Shown: one piece after another, positions 34,616 through 44,345 of the stretch
How the letters are laid out: the number at the start of each line of letters is the position of its first letter
Numbering within the stretch: the first letter of the stretch is position 1
Assembly: GCF_900107625.1 (NCBI RefSeq)
Contig: NZ_FNQK01000019.1
Location: 1-57,737 of the forward strand
Length of the DNA stretch: 57,737 nt
Origin: Bizionia paragorgiae
Lineage (GTDB): Bacteria; Bacteroidota; Bacteroidia; Flavobacteriales; Flavobacteriaceae
Direction of reading: 5' to 3'
Notes under the pieces: model-generated
The model's input: the letters and a program-made list of their open reading frames with translations, nothing else
Told to the model about the DNA's origin: nothing
Databases searched by the model: none
Translations under genes and position numbers: made by a program

Positions 34616-35815
34616 ATGAACTTAGAAACCGTAAAAACGCATTTTAAAAACTACAACTGCTGTGTCATTATACCCACGTATAATAACCACAACACCTTGC
34701 AGCGTGTTTTAGATGGTGTCTTAACATTTACAGACTCTATAATCGTCGTTAATGACGGCTCTACCCAAGAAACGTCGGATATTCTTAATAACTACCCACA
34801 AATAGACCACCTTCATAAACCAAAAAATACAGGTAAGGGTACCGCATTAAAATTAGGGTTTAAACATGCGGTAGCACAGGGTTTTGATTATGCCATTACA
34901 TTAGATAGCGACGGACAGCACTTCCCAAAGGACATCCCTGTTTTTATAGAGGCATTGGTTAATTCAGAAGAAAAAAATATATTATTAATAGGCGATCGCA
35001 ATATGAATGAAGCCGATGTTTTTGCGGCTAGCGCAAAAGGCAATCGCGTATCAACCTATTGGGTTCGTGCAGTTACGGGATTAGATTTAAACGACTCTCA
35101 ATCGGGGTTTAGATTGTATCCTATTAAAGCCATGGCCTCTTTTAACTATTTAAAAAGCACAAAGAAATTTGAGTTTGAAGTCGAAGCCATTGTAAAATCT
35201 CATTGGGCTGGGATTACCATTGGTCATGTTCCCATTCATGTGTTATACGATCCATCAGAACGCGTTTCGCACTTTAGACCCTTTATGGATATTGCTCGTA
35301 TTGTTGTTCTTATCATTTGGTTTCTGCTCGTCCGCTTTTTTTATATTATTCCCCGAGACCTTTTTAGGAAATTAAAAAAAAAAGGCCTGAAACGATTTCT
35401 CGTTGAGGACTTTATACAGCATCACGATTCCCCAAAAAAGAAAGCACTATCTATTGCCTTAGGTGTTTTTTTAGGCCTATCGCCACTATGGGGGTTTCAC
35501 ACGGTTATCGTTTTGTTTTTAGCGGTGCTATTCAAACTTAATAAAGTCATAGCATTCACTTTTTCAAATATTAGTCTACCGCCATTTATACCTTTTGTAT
35601 TATTGTGTAGTATGCAAACTGGCAATTGGATATTGGGAAAAAAAACAGCGTATACCCTTCAAGATTTTACAACGCAGTTTAATTTATTAGACCATCTTGA
35701 AACCTATATTATAGGAAGTCTGTCCCTATCGGTATTGGCTGCGATTTCAATTGGTTTTATAGGCTATATCGTTTTATCGTTTTTTAATCAGAAAAAGGAA
35801 TCTATTTATGGATAA
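34616..35815 (+). CDS. GT2 glycosyltransferase fused to DUF2062 membrane domain
   Basis: This protein has 399 residues. Residues 15-240 form a family 2 glycosyltransferase with IIPTYNNHNTLQRVL, IVVNDGSTQETSD and the metal-binding TLDSDGQHFP. An amphipathic/transmembrane linker (IARIVVLIIWFLLVRFFYII) leads to a DUF2062 domain with GVFLGLSPLWGFHTVIVLF and two or three further helices. Polyprenyl-phosphate-type GT2 enzymes have the same layout. In pigment clusters such proteins are proposed to add a sugar or polar head to the polyene lipid. The gene overlaps the following transporter by 8 bp, pointing to coupled membrane steps. Confidence 0.87.
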   Translation: MNLETVKTHFKNYNCCVIIPTYNNHNTLQRVLDGVLTFTDSIIVVNDGSTQETSDILNNYPQIDHLHKPKNTGKGTALKLGFKHAVAQGFDYAITLDSDGQHFPKDIPVFIEALVNSEEKNILLIGDRNMNEADVFAASAKGNRVSTYWVRAVTGLDLNDSQSGFRLYPIKAMASFNYLKSTKKFEFEVEAIVKSHWAGITIGHVPIHVLYDPSERVSHFRPFMDIARIVVLIIWFLLVRFFYIIPRDLFRKLKKKGLKRFLVEDFIQHHDSPKKKALSIALGVFLGLSPLWGFHTVIVLFLAVLFKLNKVIAFTFSNISLPPFIPFVLLCSMQTGNWILGKKTAYTLQDFTTQFNLLDHLETYIIGSLSLSVLAAISIGFIGYIVLSFFNQKKESIYG

Positions 35816-38246
35816 GATCTTCCTTTCTATATTTCATTTTTTCAATCGGAAGAAAGCCGCCTTCGTTTTATTAGTATCCTTATTTGGTATACTTTTAATG
35901 AGTATCGCCTCAAAGATTAGTTTTGAAGAGGACATCTCTAAACTGATTCCTGAAAACACAGAGAATAAACAGTTACAAAAGGTTTTAAACACGGCTCATT
36001 TTTCAGATAAAATAGTGGTGATTATAGACCGAAAAGACAAGGGCTCTTTAGAAGATTTAACAGATTATGCCGAAGCCTTTGTTGATAGTGTCACCCATCA
36101 GTTATCCGATTACACTAAAGCCATTCAAGGGCAGGTTGACGATGACACCATTTATGAAACCTTAAATTTTGTTTACGAAAATGCGCCTTTATTTATAACC
36201 GATACCGATTATAAAACCCTAGAAAACAGACGCCAAAAGGACGCTATAGATAAACGTATAGAAGCACACTACAAAACCTTGATATCGCCTTCGGGTTTTA
36301 TAGCAAAACAAACCATAGTAAAAGACCCCTTAGGTATTTCTTTACTAGCCGTAAAACACCTCCAAAAGCTAGGTATACATAAAGAATTTAGCATCAAAAA
36401 CGGATTTATAGTTAGTAAGAACGAATCGCACCTATTACTTTTTATCACTCCTAAATACGGGTCGAGTGAAACCAATAAAAACGTTGCATTTGCCGAAGGA
36501 TTATACGCTATTCAAAACCAATTAAACACAGCATTTACAGACCGGGTTTCCAGTTCCTATTTTGGCGGTACTCTTATAGCTGTAGCCAATGCCCAACAAA
36601 TAAAAAAAGACATACAAATCACTATTAGTATAGCCTTAACTATTTTAATGGTACTGTTTATTCTGTTTTATAAAAAATTAAGTATTCCACTTATTTTATT
36701 CACGCCAACAGTATTTGGTGGGCTATTATCGGTGGCTATTCTTTTTTTAATTCGGAACACTATTTCGGCTATTTCCCTGGGCATCGGCGCTGTTTTGTTG
36801 GGAGTCACCCTCGATTACTCCCTGCATATTTTAACCCATATTAGAAATAAAGAAAGCACTACCGAGCTTTACAAAAGTGTAACCAAGCCCATATTAATGA
36901 GTAGCCTAACTACGGCACTCGCCTTTTTATGCCTGTTGTTTATCGACTCACAAGCACTACAAGATTTAGGAATTTTTGCAGCAATTAGTGTCATGGGAGC
37001 TTCCGTATTTGCATTAATATTTATACCTCAAGTTTACACCGCTAAAAACACAGGGGCTACCGGTCGTAAAACACTTATCGACGCGCTATCACACTATCCT
37101 TTTCACCGTAAAAAAGTTATAATTGGAGCTGTAGTTTTACTAGGAGCTATAAGTCTTTTTACGTATAATAATGTACAATTCAATAAAGATATTTCCAAAT
37201 TGAATTACATGCCTCCGACCATAAAAAAAGCGGAAAAGCATCTTGAAAAATTAACCAATGCAGCTTCCAAATCAGTGTATATTGTTACTTACAGTGATAC
37301 GCTACAAAAAGCTTTGGAAGCTAACGACAACATCTTAATAGCACTAACTAATTTAGAACAGCAGAAACGGATTACTAGTTTTAACTCCGTAGCCGCCTTA
37401 GTACAATCTTACAAGAAGCAGGTCGATAAAATTACGAAGTGGAATTTCTTTTGGACTCCAAAACAAAAAGACTCCATAAAACAACATCTTATTACAAGCG
37501 GTAACCAATTTGGCTTCAAACCAGAAACCTTTAATGCATTTTACAATTTACTCGAGCACTCCTTTTCACCTTTAAAGTTAGACGATTATAGCGCGCTTAA
37601 CACCCTTTCTGTAGACGACTTTATAGCTAGTAAAAACGGGTTTCATACCGTATCTTCTTTGGTAACTCTCGAAAACAATCATGTTGATGCACTTAAATCA
37701 CAGTTCAAGAATACACCTAATACCATGGTTATAGACCGTCAAGCTATAAACGAAACCCTGCTAGGCCATCTAAAAAGTGATTTTAACACCCTTATTCTAT
37801 ACTCGTTTGCGGTGGTGGTACTATTGCTATTCCTCTTTTACAGAAACCTAAAACTGACCTTAGTCACTTGTATTCCCATAATGTTAACCTGGTGTATTAC
37901 TATTGGTATAATGGGATTATTTCATATTGAATTTAATATATTTAATGTCATCATTTCAACATTTATATTTGGTCTGGGTATAGATTACAGTATTTTTATA
38001 ACTAATGGATTAATGCAACAGCAACAAACAGGAATAGACACATTGCCTACCTATAAAACCTCGGTTATTTTGTCGGTAATTACCACCTTGTTGGGCGTAG
38101 GTGTTTTAATATTTGCTAAGCATCCCGCATTATACTCTATTTCTATAGTAACGATAATAGGAATAACATCGGCTTTATTGGTCGCATTTACAATTCAGCC
38201 TATACTATATGATTTACTTATTTTAAAGAAACGAACGCTTAATTAA
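35808..38246 (+). CDS. MMPL/RND-superfamily exporter
   Basis: This 812-residue membrane protein is built of two homologous halves. Each has one N-terminal transmembrane helix, a periplasmic domain of about 200 residues and a five-helix bundle. The repeats ISLGIGAVLLGVTLDYSLHI and IFGLGIDYSIFIT each contain the GxxxDYS motif of MMPL transporters. EEDISKLIPENTENKQ and FNKDISKLNYMPPT mark the matching starts of the two periplasmic domains. The family exports lipids using the proton gradient. In aryl polyene clusters it is taken to extract the lipid-linked pigment from the inner membrane and pass it to the LolA-like carrier. Confidence 0.92.
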   Translation: MDKIFLSIFHFFNRKKAAFVLLVSLFGILLMSIASKISFEEDISKLIPENTENKQLQKVLNTAHFSDKIVVIIDRKDKGSLEDLTDYAEAFVDSVTHQLSDYTKAIQGQVDDDTIYETLNFVYENAPLFITDTDYKTLENRRQKDAIDKRIEAHYKTLISPSGFIAKQTIVKDPLGISLLAVKHLQKLGIHKEFSIKNGFIVSKNESHLLLFITPKYGSSETNKNVAFAEGLYAIQNQLNTAFTDRVSSSYFGGTLIAVANAQQIKKDIQITISIALTILMVLFILFYKKLSIPLILFTPTVFGGLLSVAILFLIRNTISAISLGIGAVLLGVTLDYSLHILTHIRNKESTTELYKSVTKPILMSSLTTALAFLCLLFIDSQALQDLGIFAAISVMGASVFALIFIPQVYTAKNTGATGRKTLIDALSHYPFHRKKVIIGAVVLLGAISLFTYNNVQFNKDISKLNYMPPTIKKAEKHLEKLTNAASKSVYIVTYSDTLQKALEANDNILIALTNLEQQKRITSFNSVAALVQSYKKQVDKITKWNFFWTPKQKDSIKQHLITSGNQFGFKPETFNAFYNLLEHSFSPLKLDDYSALNTLSVDDFIASKNGFHTVSSLVTLENNHVDALKSQFKNTPNTMVIDRQAINETLLGHLKSDFNTLILYSFAVVVLLLFLFYRNLKLTLVTCIPIMLTWCITIGIMGLFHIEFNIFNVIISTFIFGLGIDYSIFITNGLMQQQQTGIDTLPTYKTSVILSVITTLLGVGVLIFAKHPALYSISIVTIIGITSALLVAFTIQPILYDLLILKKRTLN

Positions 38247-38251
38247 TACCA

Positions 38252-39136
38252 ATGGGAACAATAAAAACAACACCTATTACTAGAGTTAAGTCGATTACAA
38301 AAGACGATTTTATAAATAACTACTATAAAAAGCAGCGCCCTGTTTTAATTGAAAATCTATCTAAAGAATGGCCTGCTTATAACAAGTGGAACCTCGATTA
38401 TATTCAGAGTTTAGCAGGAGATCAAATTGTTCCCTTATACAATAACGAACCAACCAAGGGAAGACAAAACTCGGTAGTGCCCGCAAAAAAGATGAAGCTG
38501 TATGATTATATTGAAATATTAAAAACTCAGCCTACAGATTTACGAATGTTTTTTTATAATGTGCTTCAAAAAATGCCGGAACTGACTAAAGATTTTAGCT
38601 ATCCAGATATTGGTCTAAAATTCTTTAAGAAATTACCGGTGATGTTTTTTGGTGGAAAAGGCTCGAAAGTATTAGCGCATTACGATATGGATTTGGCCGA
38701 TTTGGTACACTTTCATTTTCATGGTACTAAAAAAGTAACGCTATTTGCTCCCGATCAGGCCAAGCATTTATATAAAGTTCCTTTTACCGTTCATAATTTA
38801 GAGTGTATTGATATGGACCACCCTGATTTTGAAAAATACCCCGCCCTACAATTAGCAGAAGGTATTTCGGTAGAAATGAAACATGGAGATGCTCTTTATA
38901 TGCCAAGTGGGTATTGGCATTATATTACCTATGAAGATGGTGGATTTTCAATAACCCTCCGCGCTTTTCCGAGGCGATTTAAACAATTCACAGAGTTTGT
39001 GACCAATATTGTGTTTATGAGAACCTTCGAAAACCTTATGCGCCGAACTATCGGACAAAAGTGGGTGGATTATAAAGAACAAAAAATGGTAGAACGCGTT
39101 AATAAAAAGTATTACAGCTCCTATACTAATGGGTGA
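38252..39136 (+). CDS. Cupin-like (JmjC-type) Fe(II)/2-oxoglutarate oxygenase
   Basis: This 294-residue protein has a cupin_8 domain. Metal ligands H143 and D145 lie in VLAHYDMDLAD, a substrate strand FHFHGTKKVTLFAP follows, and the third ligand H223 lies in LYMPSGYWHYITY. KKQRPVLIENLSKEWP near the N-terminus is typical of JmjC-type hydroxylases. It may hydroxylate a small molecule or a protein; here a tailoring role on the pigment or its lipid anchor is plausible but unproven. It begins 5 bp after the exporter and overlaps the next gene by 8 bp. Confidence 0.85.
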   Translation: MGTIKTTPITRVKSITKDDFINNYYKKQRPVLIENLSKEWPAYNKWNLDYIQSLAGDQIVPLYNNEPTKGRQNSVVPAKKMKLYDYIEILKTQPTDLRMFFYNVLQKMPELTKDFSYPDIGLKFFKKLPVMFFGGKGSKVLAHYDMDLADLVHFHFHGTKKVTLFAPDQAKHLYKVPFTVHNLECIDMDHPDFEKYPALQLAEGISVEMKHGDALYMPSGYWHYITYEDGGFSITLRAFPRRFKQFTEFVTNIVFMRTFENLMRRTIGQKWVDYKEQKMVERVNKKYYSSYTNG

Positions 39137-40811
39137 TTTACAATGGCATAAAAATGTGTTTTTGCTCGCTATTTTAGCGGGCTTTATGTATTCTTGTGGG
39201 ATTAAAAAATCGGTAACTAATCGTCCGGACATTTCAAAATACAGCAGCGATTTACCAGAAAAACACACCCTAAACGACTCGACTTTTTTTGCAGGTAATA
39301 ATTTCTTAATCAAGAACAAGCAAGGTCTTTGGGAGTTATATGTGGAAGGCAACCCATTGGAAATTGGGTCGATTACCGGTCTTTTATCAGACAGCCTGAT
39401 GTATAAACAAGAAGCTGTATTTTTTAATAAAATAAGGGAGTTAGTCCCTTCGGAAGGCAAACAGAAATTTCTTCGCAAGTTTTTATCGTGGTATAATCGT
39501 AAGATGTACAAACATATTCCTGAAGAATATAAAGCTGAAATTTATGGCGTTTCACAGTATGCTTCTACCGATTTCAATACTATTGCACCACCGTATTTAA
39601 GAGCTTTGTATTTACATGGCGCTCATGATATAGGTCACGCCCTTCAAGATTTAGCATTAGTAGGATGCACCTCGTTTGCCGCTTGGGGAGAAAAAACCGA
39701 AGATCATAAATTACTCATCGGTCGTAATTTTGATTTTTATGCTGGCGATGAGTTTGCCGAAAATAAAATTATAGCTTTCGTTAAGCCCGATTCCGGACAC
39801 CCATTTATGTCGGTCACTTGGGGAGGAATGATGGGTGTTGTTTCAGGAATGAATACCCAAGGTCTAACAGTGACTATTAATGCAGGGAAATCTAAAATTC
39901 CGCTAATAGCAAAAACACCCATCTCCATTTTAACTCGAGAGATTTTACAATACGCTTCTACTATAGACGAAGCCATTGCCATAGCTAAGTCACGAGACGT
40001 TTTTGTGTCGGAGTCCATTATGGTTGGTAGTGCCAAAGACAAGCGGGCTGTTTTAATTGAAGTATCACCAAAAAAGTTCGGAGTTTACCAAGTTCAAAAC
40101 AGCAATCAATTGGTTTGCTCTAACCACTTTCAAAGTGATGCTTATGCCACAGACCGACGTAATTCTAAAGCAATTACCGAAAGCCATTCGGCATACCGTT
40201 ACCAACGTATGACTTCATTATTAGAACAAAAAGACCAACTTAATCCCTCAAAAGGCGTTTCTATATTGCGAAATAAAAAAGGCCTTAATGATAAGAATAT
40301 TGGTTACGGAAATGAGAAAGCATTAAATCAGTTATTAGCACATCACGGTATCGTTTTTCAACCTGAAGATTTAAAGGTATGGATATCTTCCAACCCTTAT
40401 CAATTAGGAGAATTTGTAGCTTATGATTTAAATGCCGTATTTAATAACCGAGAACAAAACCCATCTGCTATATCTCTTCAAATACCAGCACTAAACATCG
40501 CAAAAGACCCGTTTTTAGAGACTCAAGCTTATGCCAATTATGAAGCTTATCGCGTTGTAGAACGCAAAATTGAATCGGCAATAGCAACTAACAAAGAGCT
40601 TGATGAAACCCTTATAAACACAGGAATTCGCTTAAATCCTGAGTATTGGAAAGCCTATGCGTTAGCAGGTGACTACTATTATAAAACCAAGAAATACCAA
40701 GCAGCAGCAGAAGCTTATCACACAGCTCTAAACAAAGAAGTACCAACGCTTTCTGATAGCAAACACCTTGCTAAATATTTAAAGAAAGCCACTAGAAAAG
40801 CTAAAAAATGA
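39129..40811 (+). CDS. C45/acyl-transferase-type NTN hydrolase, lipoprotein, with TPR tail
   Basis: This 560-residue protein starts with a hydrophobic signal ending FMYSCGIKK; C23 is the likely lipidation site. The NTN domain follows, with the nucleophile C180 in LVGCTSFAAWG, then LIGRNFDFY and WGGMMGVVSGMNTQGL. This is the pattern of penicillin acyl-CoA:6-APA acyltransferase and bile salt hydrolase-like enzymes, which cleave themselves before the Cys. A tetratricopeptide-like helical pair is at the C-terminus (NPEYWKAYALAGDYYYKTKK). Being outside the inner membrane, it could transfer or cleave the final amide or ester linkage of the pigment; this is inference. Overlaps on both sides tie it to the operon. 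Confidence 0.85.
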   Translation: MGDLQWHKNVFLLAILAGFMYSCGIKKSVTNRPDISKYSSDLPEKHTLNDSTFFAGNNFLIKNKQGLWELYVEGNPLEIGSITGLLSDSLMYKQEAVFFNKIRELVPSEGKQKFLRKFLSWYNRKMYKHIPEEYKAEIYGVSQYASTDFNTIAPPYLRALYLHGAHDIGHALQDLALVGCTSFAAWGEKTEDHKLLIGRNFDFYAGDEFAENKIIAFVKPDSGHPFMSVTWGGMMGVVSGMNTQGLTVTINAGKSKIPLIAKTPISILTREILQYASTIDEAIAIAKSRDVFVSESIMVGSAKDKRAVLIEVSPKKFGVYQVQNSNQLVCSNHFQSDAYATDRRNSKAITESHSAYRYQRMTSLLEQKDQLNPSKGVSILRNKKGLNDKNIGYGNEKALNQLLAHHGIVFQPEDLKVWISSNPYQLGEFVAYDLNAVFNNREQNPSAISLQIPALNIAKDPFLETQAYANYEAYRVVERKIESAIATNKELDETLINTGIRLNPEYWKAYALAGDYYYKTKKYQAAAEAYHTALNKEVPTLSDSKHLAKYLKKATRKAKK

Positions 40812-42097
40812 TACCCCAAATAGAAACAGCGTCCCTTGCCGAAATAAAATCCTTTCAAGAAGAAAAACTTAGAGAGTTATTGGTGTATTTAAAGGAGAAC
40901 TCTCCCTATTACCGCAAACTATTCGATGCTAATAACATTGCGATCGAAAACATTCAGACTCTCGAAGATTTGTCGGCTTTACCACTAACAACAAAAGAAG
41001 ATTTACAACAGCATAATGATGATTTTATTTGTGTTCCGAGACACGATATTATTGATTACGTCACCACTTCGGGAACACTTGGCGACCCTGTAACATTTGC
41101 GTTAACAGATAATGACTTGGAGCGTTTAGCTTATAACGAGGCAATCTCATTTGCTTGTGTAGGCATAACAAAAGAAGATGTTTTACAGTTAACAACAACT
41201 ATAGACCGTCGTTTTATGGCTGGATTAGCCTATTTTTTAGGCGCTAGAAAATTGGGTGCCGGAATCATTCGCGTTGGCGCTGGGATTCCGGAATTACAAT
41301 GGGATTCCATACTAAAATTTAAACCCACTTACCTTATTGCTGTACCTTCGTTTTTATTAAAACTAATCGAATATGCTCATAATAATGGTATCAATTTAAA
41401 GACTTCAGGAATAAAAGGTGCCATTTGTATTGGTGAGCCACTTCGGAATCAAGACTTTTCGTTAAATACCTTATCACAAAAAATAAAAGAAAGCTGGGAT
41501 ATAGAATTGTATTCCACCTACGCATCTACCGAAATGAGCACCGCATTTTCAGAATGTGAAGCACAACAGGGTGGACACCATCACCCAGAACTTATTATAA
41601 CAGAAATTTTAGACGATACTAACACCCCTGTTGCACCGGGTGAAGTTGGCGAATTGACTATAACAACCTTAGGTATAGAAGCGATGCCTTTATTGCGTTT
41701 TAAAACTGGAGATATAGTAATCGCTCATACAGCGCCGTGTAGTTGTGGTCGGAATACCATGCGTTTAGGTCCTGTTGTAGGGCGAAAAAAACAGATGATT
41801 AAATACAAGGGCACAACACTTTATCCGCCTGCATTACACAATATACTAAATGCCTTTAGTGACGTCGAAAATTTTGTGATTGAATTATCTCATAACAGTA
41901 TTGGTACCGATGAAATTTGTATAAAAATAGGAACTAAAACGCCTACAGAAGCCTTATTAAAAAGTATTAAAGATCATTTTAGGGCCAAATTAAGGGTGTC
42001 GCCAACTATCGAATACCTTAATATCGAAGACATACGAAATATACAGTTTCCAAAATTAAGTCGGAAACCGGTGCTTATAATCGATAAAAGACCCTAG
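40808..42097 (+). CDS. Phenylacetate-CoA ligase-like acyl-adenylating enzyme (probable coumarate-ACP/CoA ligase)
   Basis: This 429-residue ANL-superfamily ligase has the phosphate loop TTSGTLGDP at 86-94. Central adenylate-binding residues lie in LYSTYASTEMSTAF, and the hinge acidic block is LLRFKTGDIV. A cysteine pair, CSCG, follows the hinge. It resembles phenylacetate-CoA ligases, consistent with an arylacyl substrate. As the last gene of an operon whose first gene makes 4-coumarate, it most likely activates that acid for loading onto the ACP. It overlaps the NTN hydrolase gene by 4 bp (ATGA). Its stop is 2 bp from that of the convergent stress-protein gene. Confidence 0.88.
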   Translation: MIPQIETASLAEIKSFQEEKLRELLVYLKENSPYYRKLFDANNIAIENIQTLEDLSALPLTTKEDLQQHNDDFICVPRHDIIDYVTTSGTLGDPVTFALTDNDLERLAYNEAISFACVGITKEDVLQLTTTIDRRFMAGLAYFLGARKLGAGIIRVGAGIPELQWDSILKFKPTYLIAVPSFLLKLIEYAHNNGINLKTSGIKGAICIGEPLRNQDFSLNTLSQKIKESWDIELYSTYASTEMSTAFSECEAQQGGHHHPELIITEILDDTNTPVAPGEVGELTITTLGIEAMPLLRFKTGDIVIAHTAPCSCGRNTMRLGPVVGRKKQMIKYKGTTLYPPALHNILNAFSDVENFVIELSHNSIGTDEICIKIGTKTPTEALLKSIKDHFRAKLRVSPTIEYLNIEDIRNIQFPKLSRKPVLIIDKRP

Positions 42098-42099
42098 GG

Positions 42100-42897
42100 T
42101 TATTTAAGCTCTTTAAGAACTAACACGGGTAAATTGGTTGAGTGGAAATCTTTTTTGAGAATCACATTTTTTTCCCATAGCTTATTAAAAAAGCCGCGTT
42201 TACGTCTTACAACACATAACATATCGGGATCGTTTTCTTTGTAATGTTCTAATACCCCTTGAAAGGTCGTACCGTTTTCAGACTCCATAACCATAGTTAC
42301 CAATTCTTTTAAATCGGCATTCAATTCAAAATCGCCAGGATTGTAATACGGTGTTTTTACTAGTAATAAATTAACTTTAGCACTAAAATCTTTCTTTAAG
42401 ATTTTTAACGGGTTTAAAGCGTCTCCCTTTTTTATGATTGCCGATTTAAGGGCAAACAATATCGTTTCTATAGGAGTAAATTTACAGCCTTCTGGTACTA
42501 TTAAAGCTGGAATTTTTGTCTGCTTAATTATTTTTCCTGAAGTTTTACCTAAAAACACTTCACTTTTTGTAGAGCTAATTCTAGGCTCTAAAACTATTAA
42601 TTCAATATCTAAAGAGGCACTTACTACTTCCAAAGTTTCAATTAAGGTTCCTTTAAAAGTTTTAGCAACAATATCAACACCCTTGGTATCAACTTGAGAA
42701 ATCAATTCCTTTAAAAACAACAAACTTTCACGCTCAAGTATATCATCAATTTTAATCATCGCCCCCGCTTTGGAGTAGATATTGTAAATTTGAACCACGT
42801 AAAGTCTTGCTCCAGCTGCTCGCGCAAAGTCTACAGCATATTGCAGGTGAGACAATGCGTTTTTTGACGATCCGACAGGAACTAAGATATTTTTCAT
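42100..42897 (-). CDS. Universal stress protein (tandem UspA-like)
   Basis: This 265-residue cytosolic protein begins with the UspA strand ILVPVGSSKNALSHLQYAVDFA. The first domain ends in GKTSGKIIKQTKIPALIVPEG, which matches the nucleotide-binding tail of the ATP-binding class. A second, more divergent domain follows (from about residue 145) and lacks a clear copy of that motif. This tandem form is frequent in Bacteroidetes. It is monocistronic on the minus strand; its stop nearly touches the end of the pigment operon, so it marks the right boundary of the cluster. The stimulus is unknown. Confidence 0.87.
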   Translation of the reverse strand: MKNILVPVGSSKNALSHLQYAVDFARAAGARLYVVQIYNIYSKAGAMIKIDDILERESLLFLKELISQVDTKGVDIVAKTFKGTLIETLEVVSASLDIELIVLEPRISSTKSEVFLGKTSGKIIKQTKIPALIVPEGCKFTPIETILFALKSAIIKKGDALNPLKILKKDFSAKVNLLLVKTPYYNPGDFELNADLKELVTMVMESENGTTFQGVLEHYKENDPDMLCVVRRKRGFFNKLWEKNVILKKDFHSTNLPVLVLKELK

Positions 42898-42986
42898 AAC
42901 TATTAATATAACGATTTCAAGGACAAAAATACAGATTATTATCCTAAAAATTTCACACCTTTGCCACAGTCTTAAAATATAAAAAA

Positions 42987-44309
42987 GTGTCTTTAGATAT
43001 TAGCATAAAAACCATTAACCGATTAGCCATTCCCGCACTAATTGCAGGCGTATCAGAGCCTATTTTATCGCTTACCGATGCCGCTATTATTGGAAATGTC
43101 GATCTTAACGCCACCGAATCCCTAGCAGCTGTAGGTATAGTAACCACTTTTTTATCGATGCTTATTTGGGTTTTCGGACAAACGCGAAGTGCGATTTCAT
43201 CAATAGTATCGCAGTATTTAGGGGCTAATAAATTAGATCAGGTCAAAAACTTACCGGCGCAAGCCATAGTAATTATTACTTCATTAAGTCTACTTATTAT
43301 CCTTTTAACGTTTCCTTTTACTCGACAAATTTTCAAACTTTATAATGCTACAGGACTTATACTAGACTATACCGAGCTGTACTATAAAATAAGGGTCTTT
43401 GGTTTTCCATTCACCCTATTCACCATAGCCGTTTTCGGAGCATTTCGCGGCTTACAAAATACCTACTACCCTATGATTATTGCTATTATAGGAGCGTTAA
43501 CCAACATTGTCTTAGACCTTGCTTTTGTATATGGTATTCCTGGTTATATTCCAGCCATGCATATTGAAGGTGCTGCTTATGCCAGTGTAATTGCTCAAGC
43601 ACTAATGGCGATTATCTCGGGTATCCTATTACTCAAAAAAACACCCATACCACTGCGATTCTCTCTACCTTTTAATCACGAAATTGGAAGATTTCTAACC
43701 ATGATTGGCAATTTAGTGATTCGAACAGTTGCCCTAAACGTCACCCTTTATTTTGCTACCACCTATGCTACAGGTTATGGCGCAGAATATATTGCGGCCT
43801 ATACCATAGCCATCAATTTATGGTTTTTTGGTGCTTTTGTTATCGACGGTTATGCCAGCGCAGGGAATATATTATCTGGAAAATTGTATGGCGCTAGCGC
43901 TTATAATAAACTCATTGCACTAAGTAATACGCTTATAAAATTCGGTATTGTTTTGGGGATTATTTTGGCCATTCTAGGTAGTCTATTTTATTATAAAATT
44001 GGGACTATCTTCACCGATTCTCCTGAGGTTTTAGACGCGTTTTATACTGTATTTTGGATTGTACTAGCCATGCAGCCCCTTTGCGCTTTAGCATTCATTT
44101 TCGATGGGATGTTTAAGGGCCTTGGTAAAATGAAAGTCTTAAGAAATCTTTTATTACTCTCAACAGGACTTGTTTTTATTCCAATTTTATTACTTTTAGA
44201 TCACTATAATCTTAAACTTCAAGGTATATTTATAGCCTTAACTTTTTGGATTATTGCGCGCGGTGTGCCTTTAATTATTCTATTTAGAACAGAGTTTTTA
44301 AACCGCTAA
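42987..44309 (+). CDS. MATE family efflux transporter
   Basis: This 440-residue protein has twelve predicted hydrophobic helices. The N-terminal block LAIPALIAGVSEPILSLTDAAIIG, split by the conserved proline-aspartate pattern, and the GQTRSAISSIVSQYLGA segment are typical of the DinF-type MATE group. It exports cations or drugs using Na or H gradients; the substrate is not predictable. The start is GTG at 42987: no in-frame ATG precedes the first helix. It is divergent from the stress protein gene with an 89-bp gap. Confidence 0.92.
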   Translation: MSLDISIKTINRLAIPALIAGVSEPILSLTDAAIIGNVDLNATESLAAVGIVTTFLSMLIWVFGQTRSAISSIVSQYLGANKLDQVKNLPAQAIVIITSLSLLIILLTFPFTRQIFKLYNATGLILDYTELYYKIRVFGFPFTLFTIAVFGAFRGLQNTYYPMIIAIIGALTNIVLDLAFVYGIPGYIPAMHIEGAAYASVIAQALMAIISGILLLKKTPIPLRFSLPFNHEIGRFLTMIGNLVIRTVALNVTLYFATTYATGYGAEYIAAYTIAINLWFFGAFVIDGYASAGNILSGKLYGASAYNKLIALSNTLIKFGIVLGIILAILGSLFYYKIGTIFTDSPEVLDAFYTVFWIVLAMQPLCALAFIFDGMFKGLGKMKVLRNLLLLSTGLVFIPILLLLDHYNLKLQGIFIALTFWIIARGVPLIILFRTEFLNR

Positions 44310-44345
44310 ACCATAATACAACATTAATAATAAAACATAAAATCC

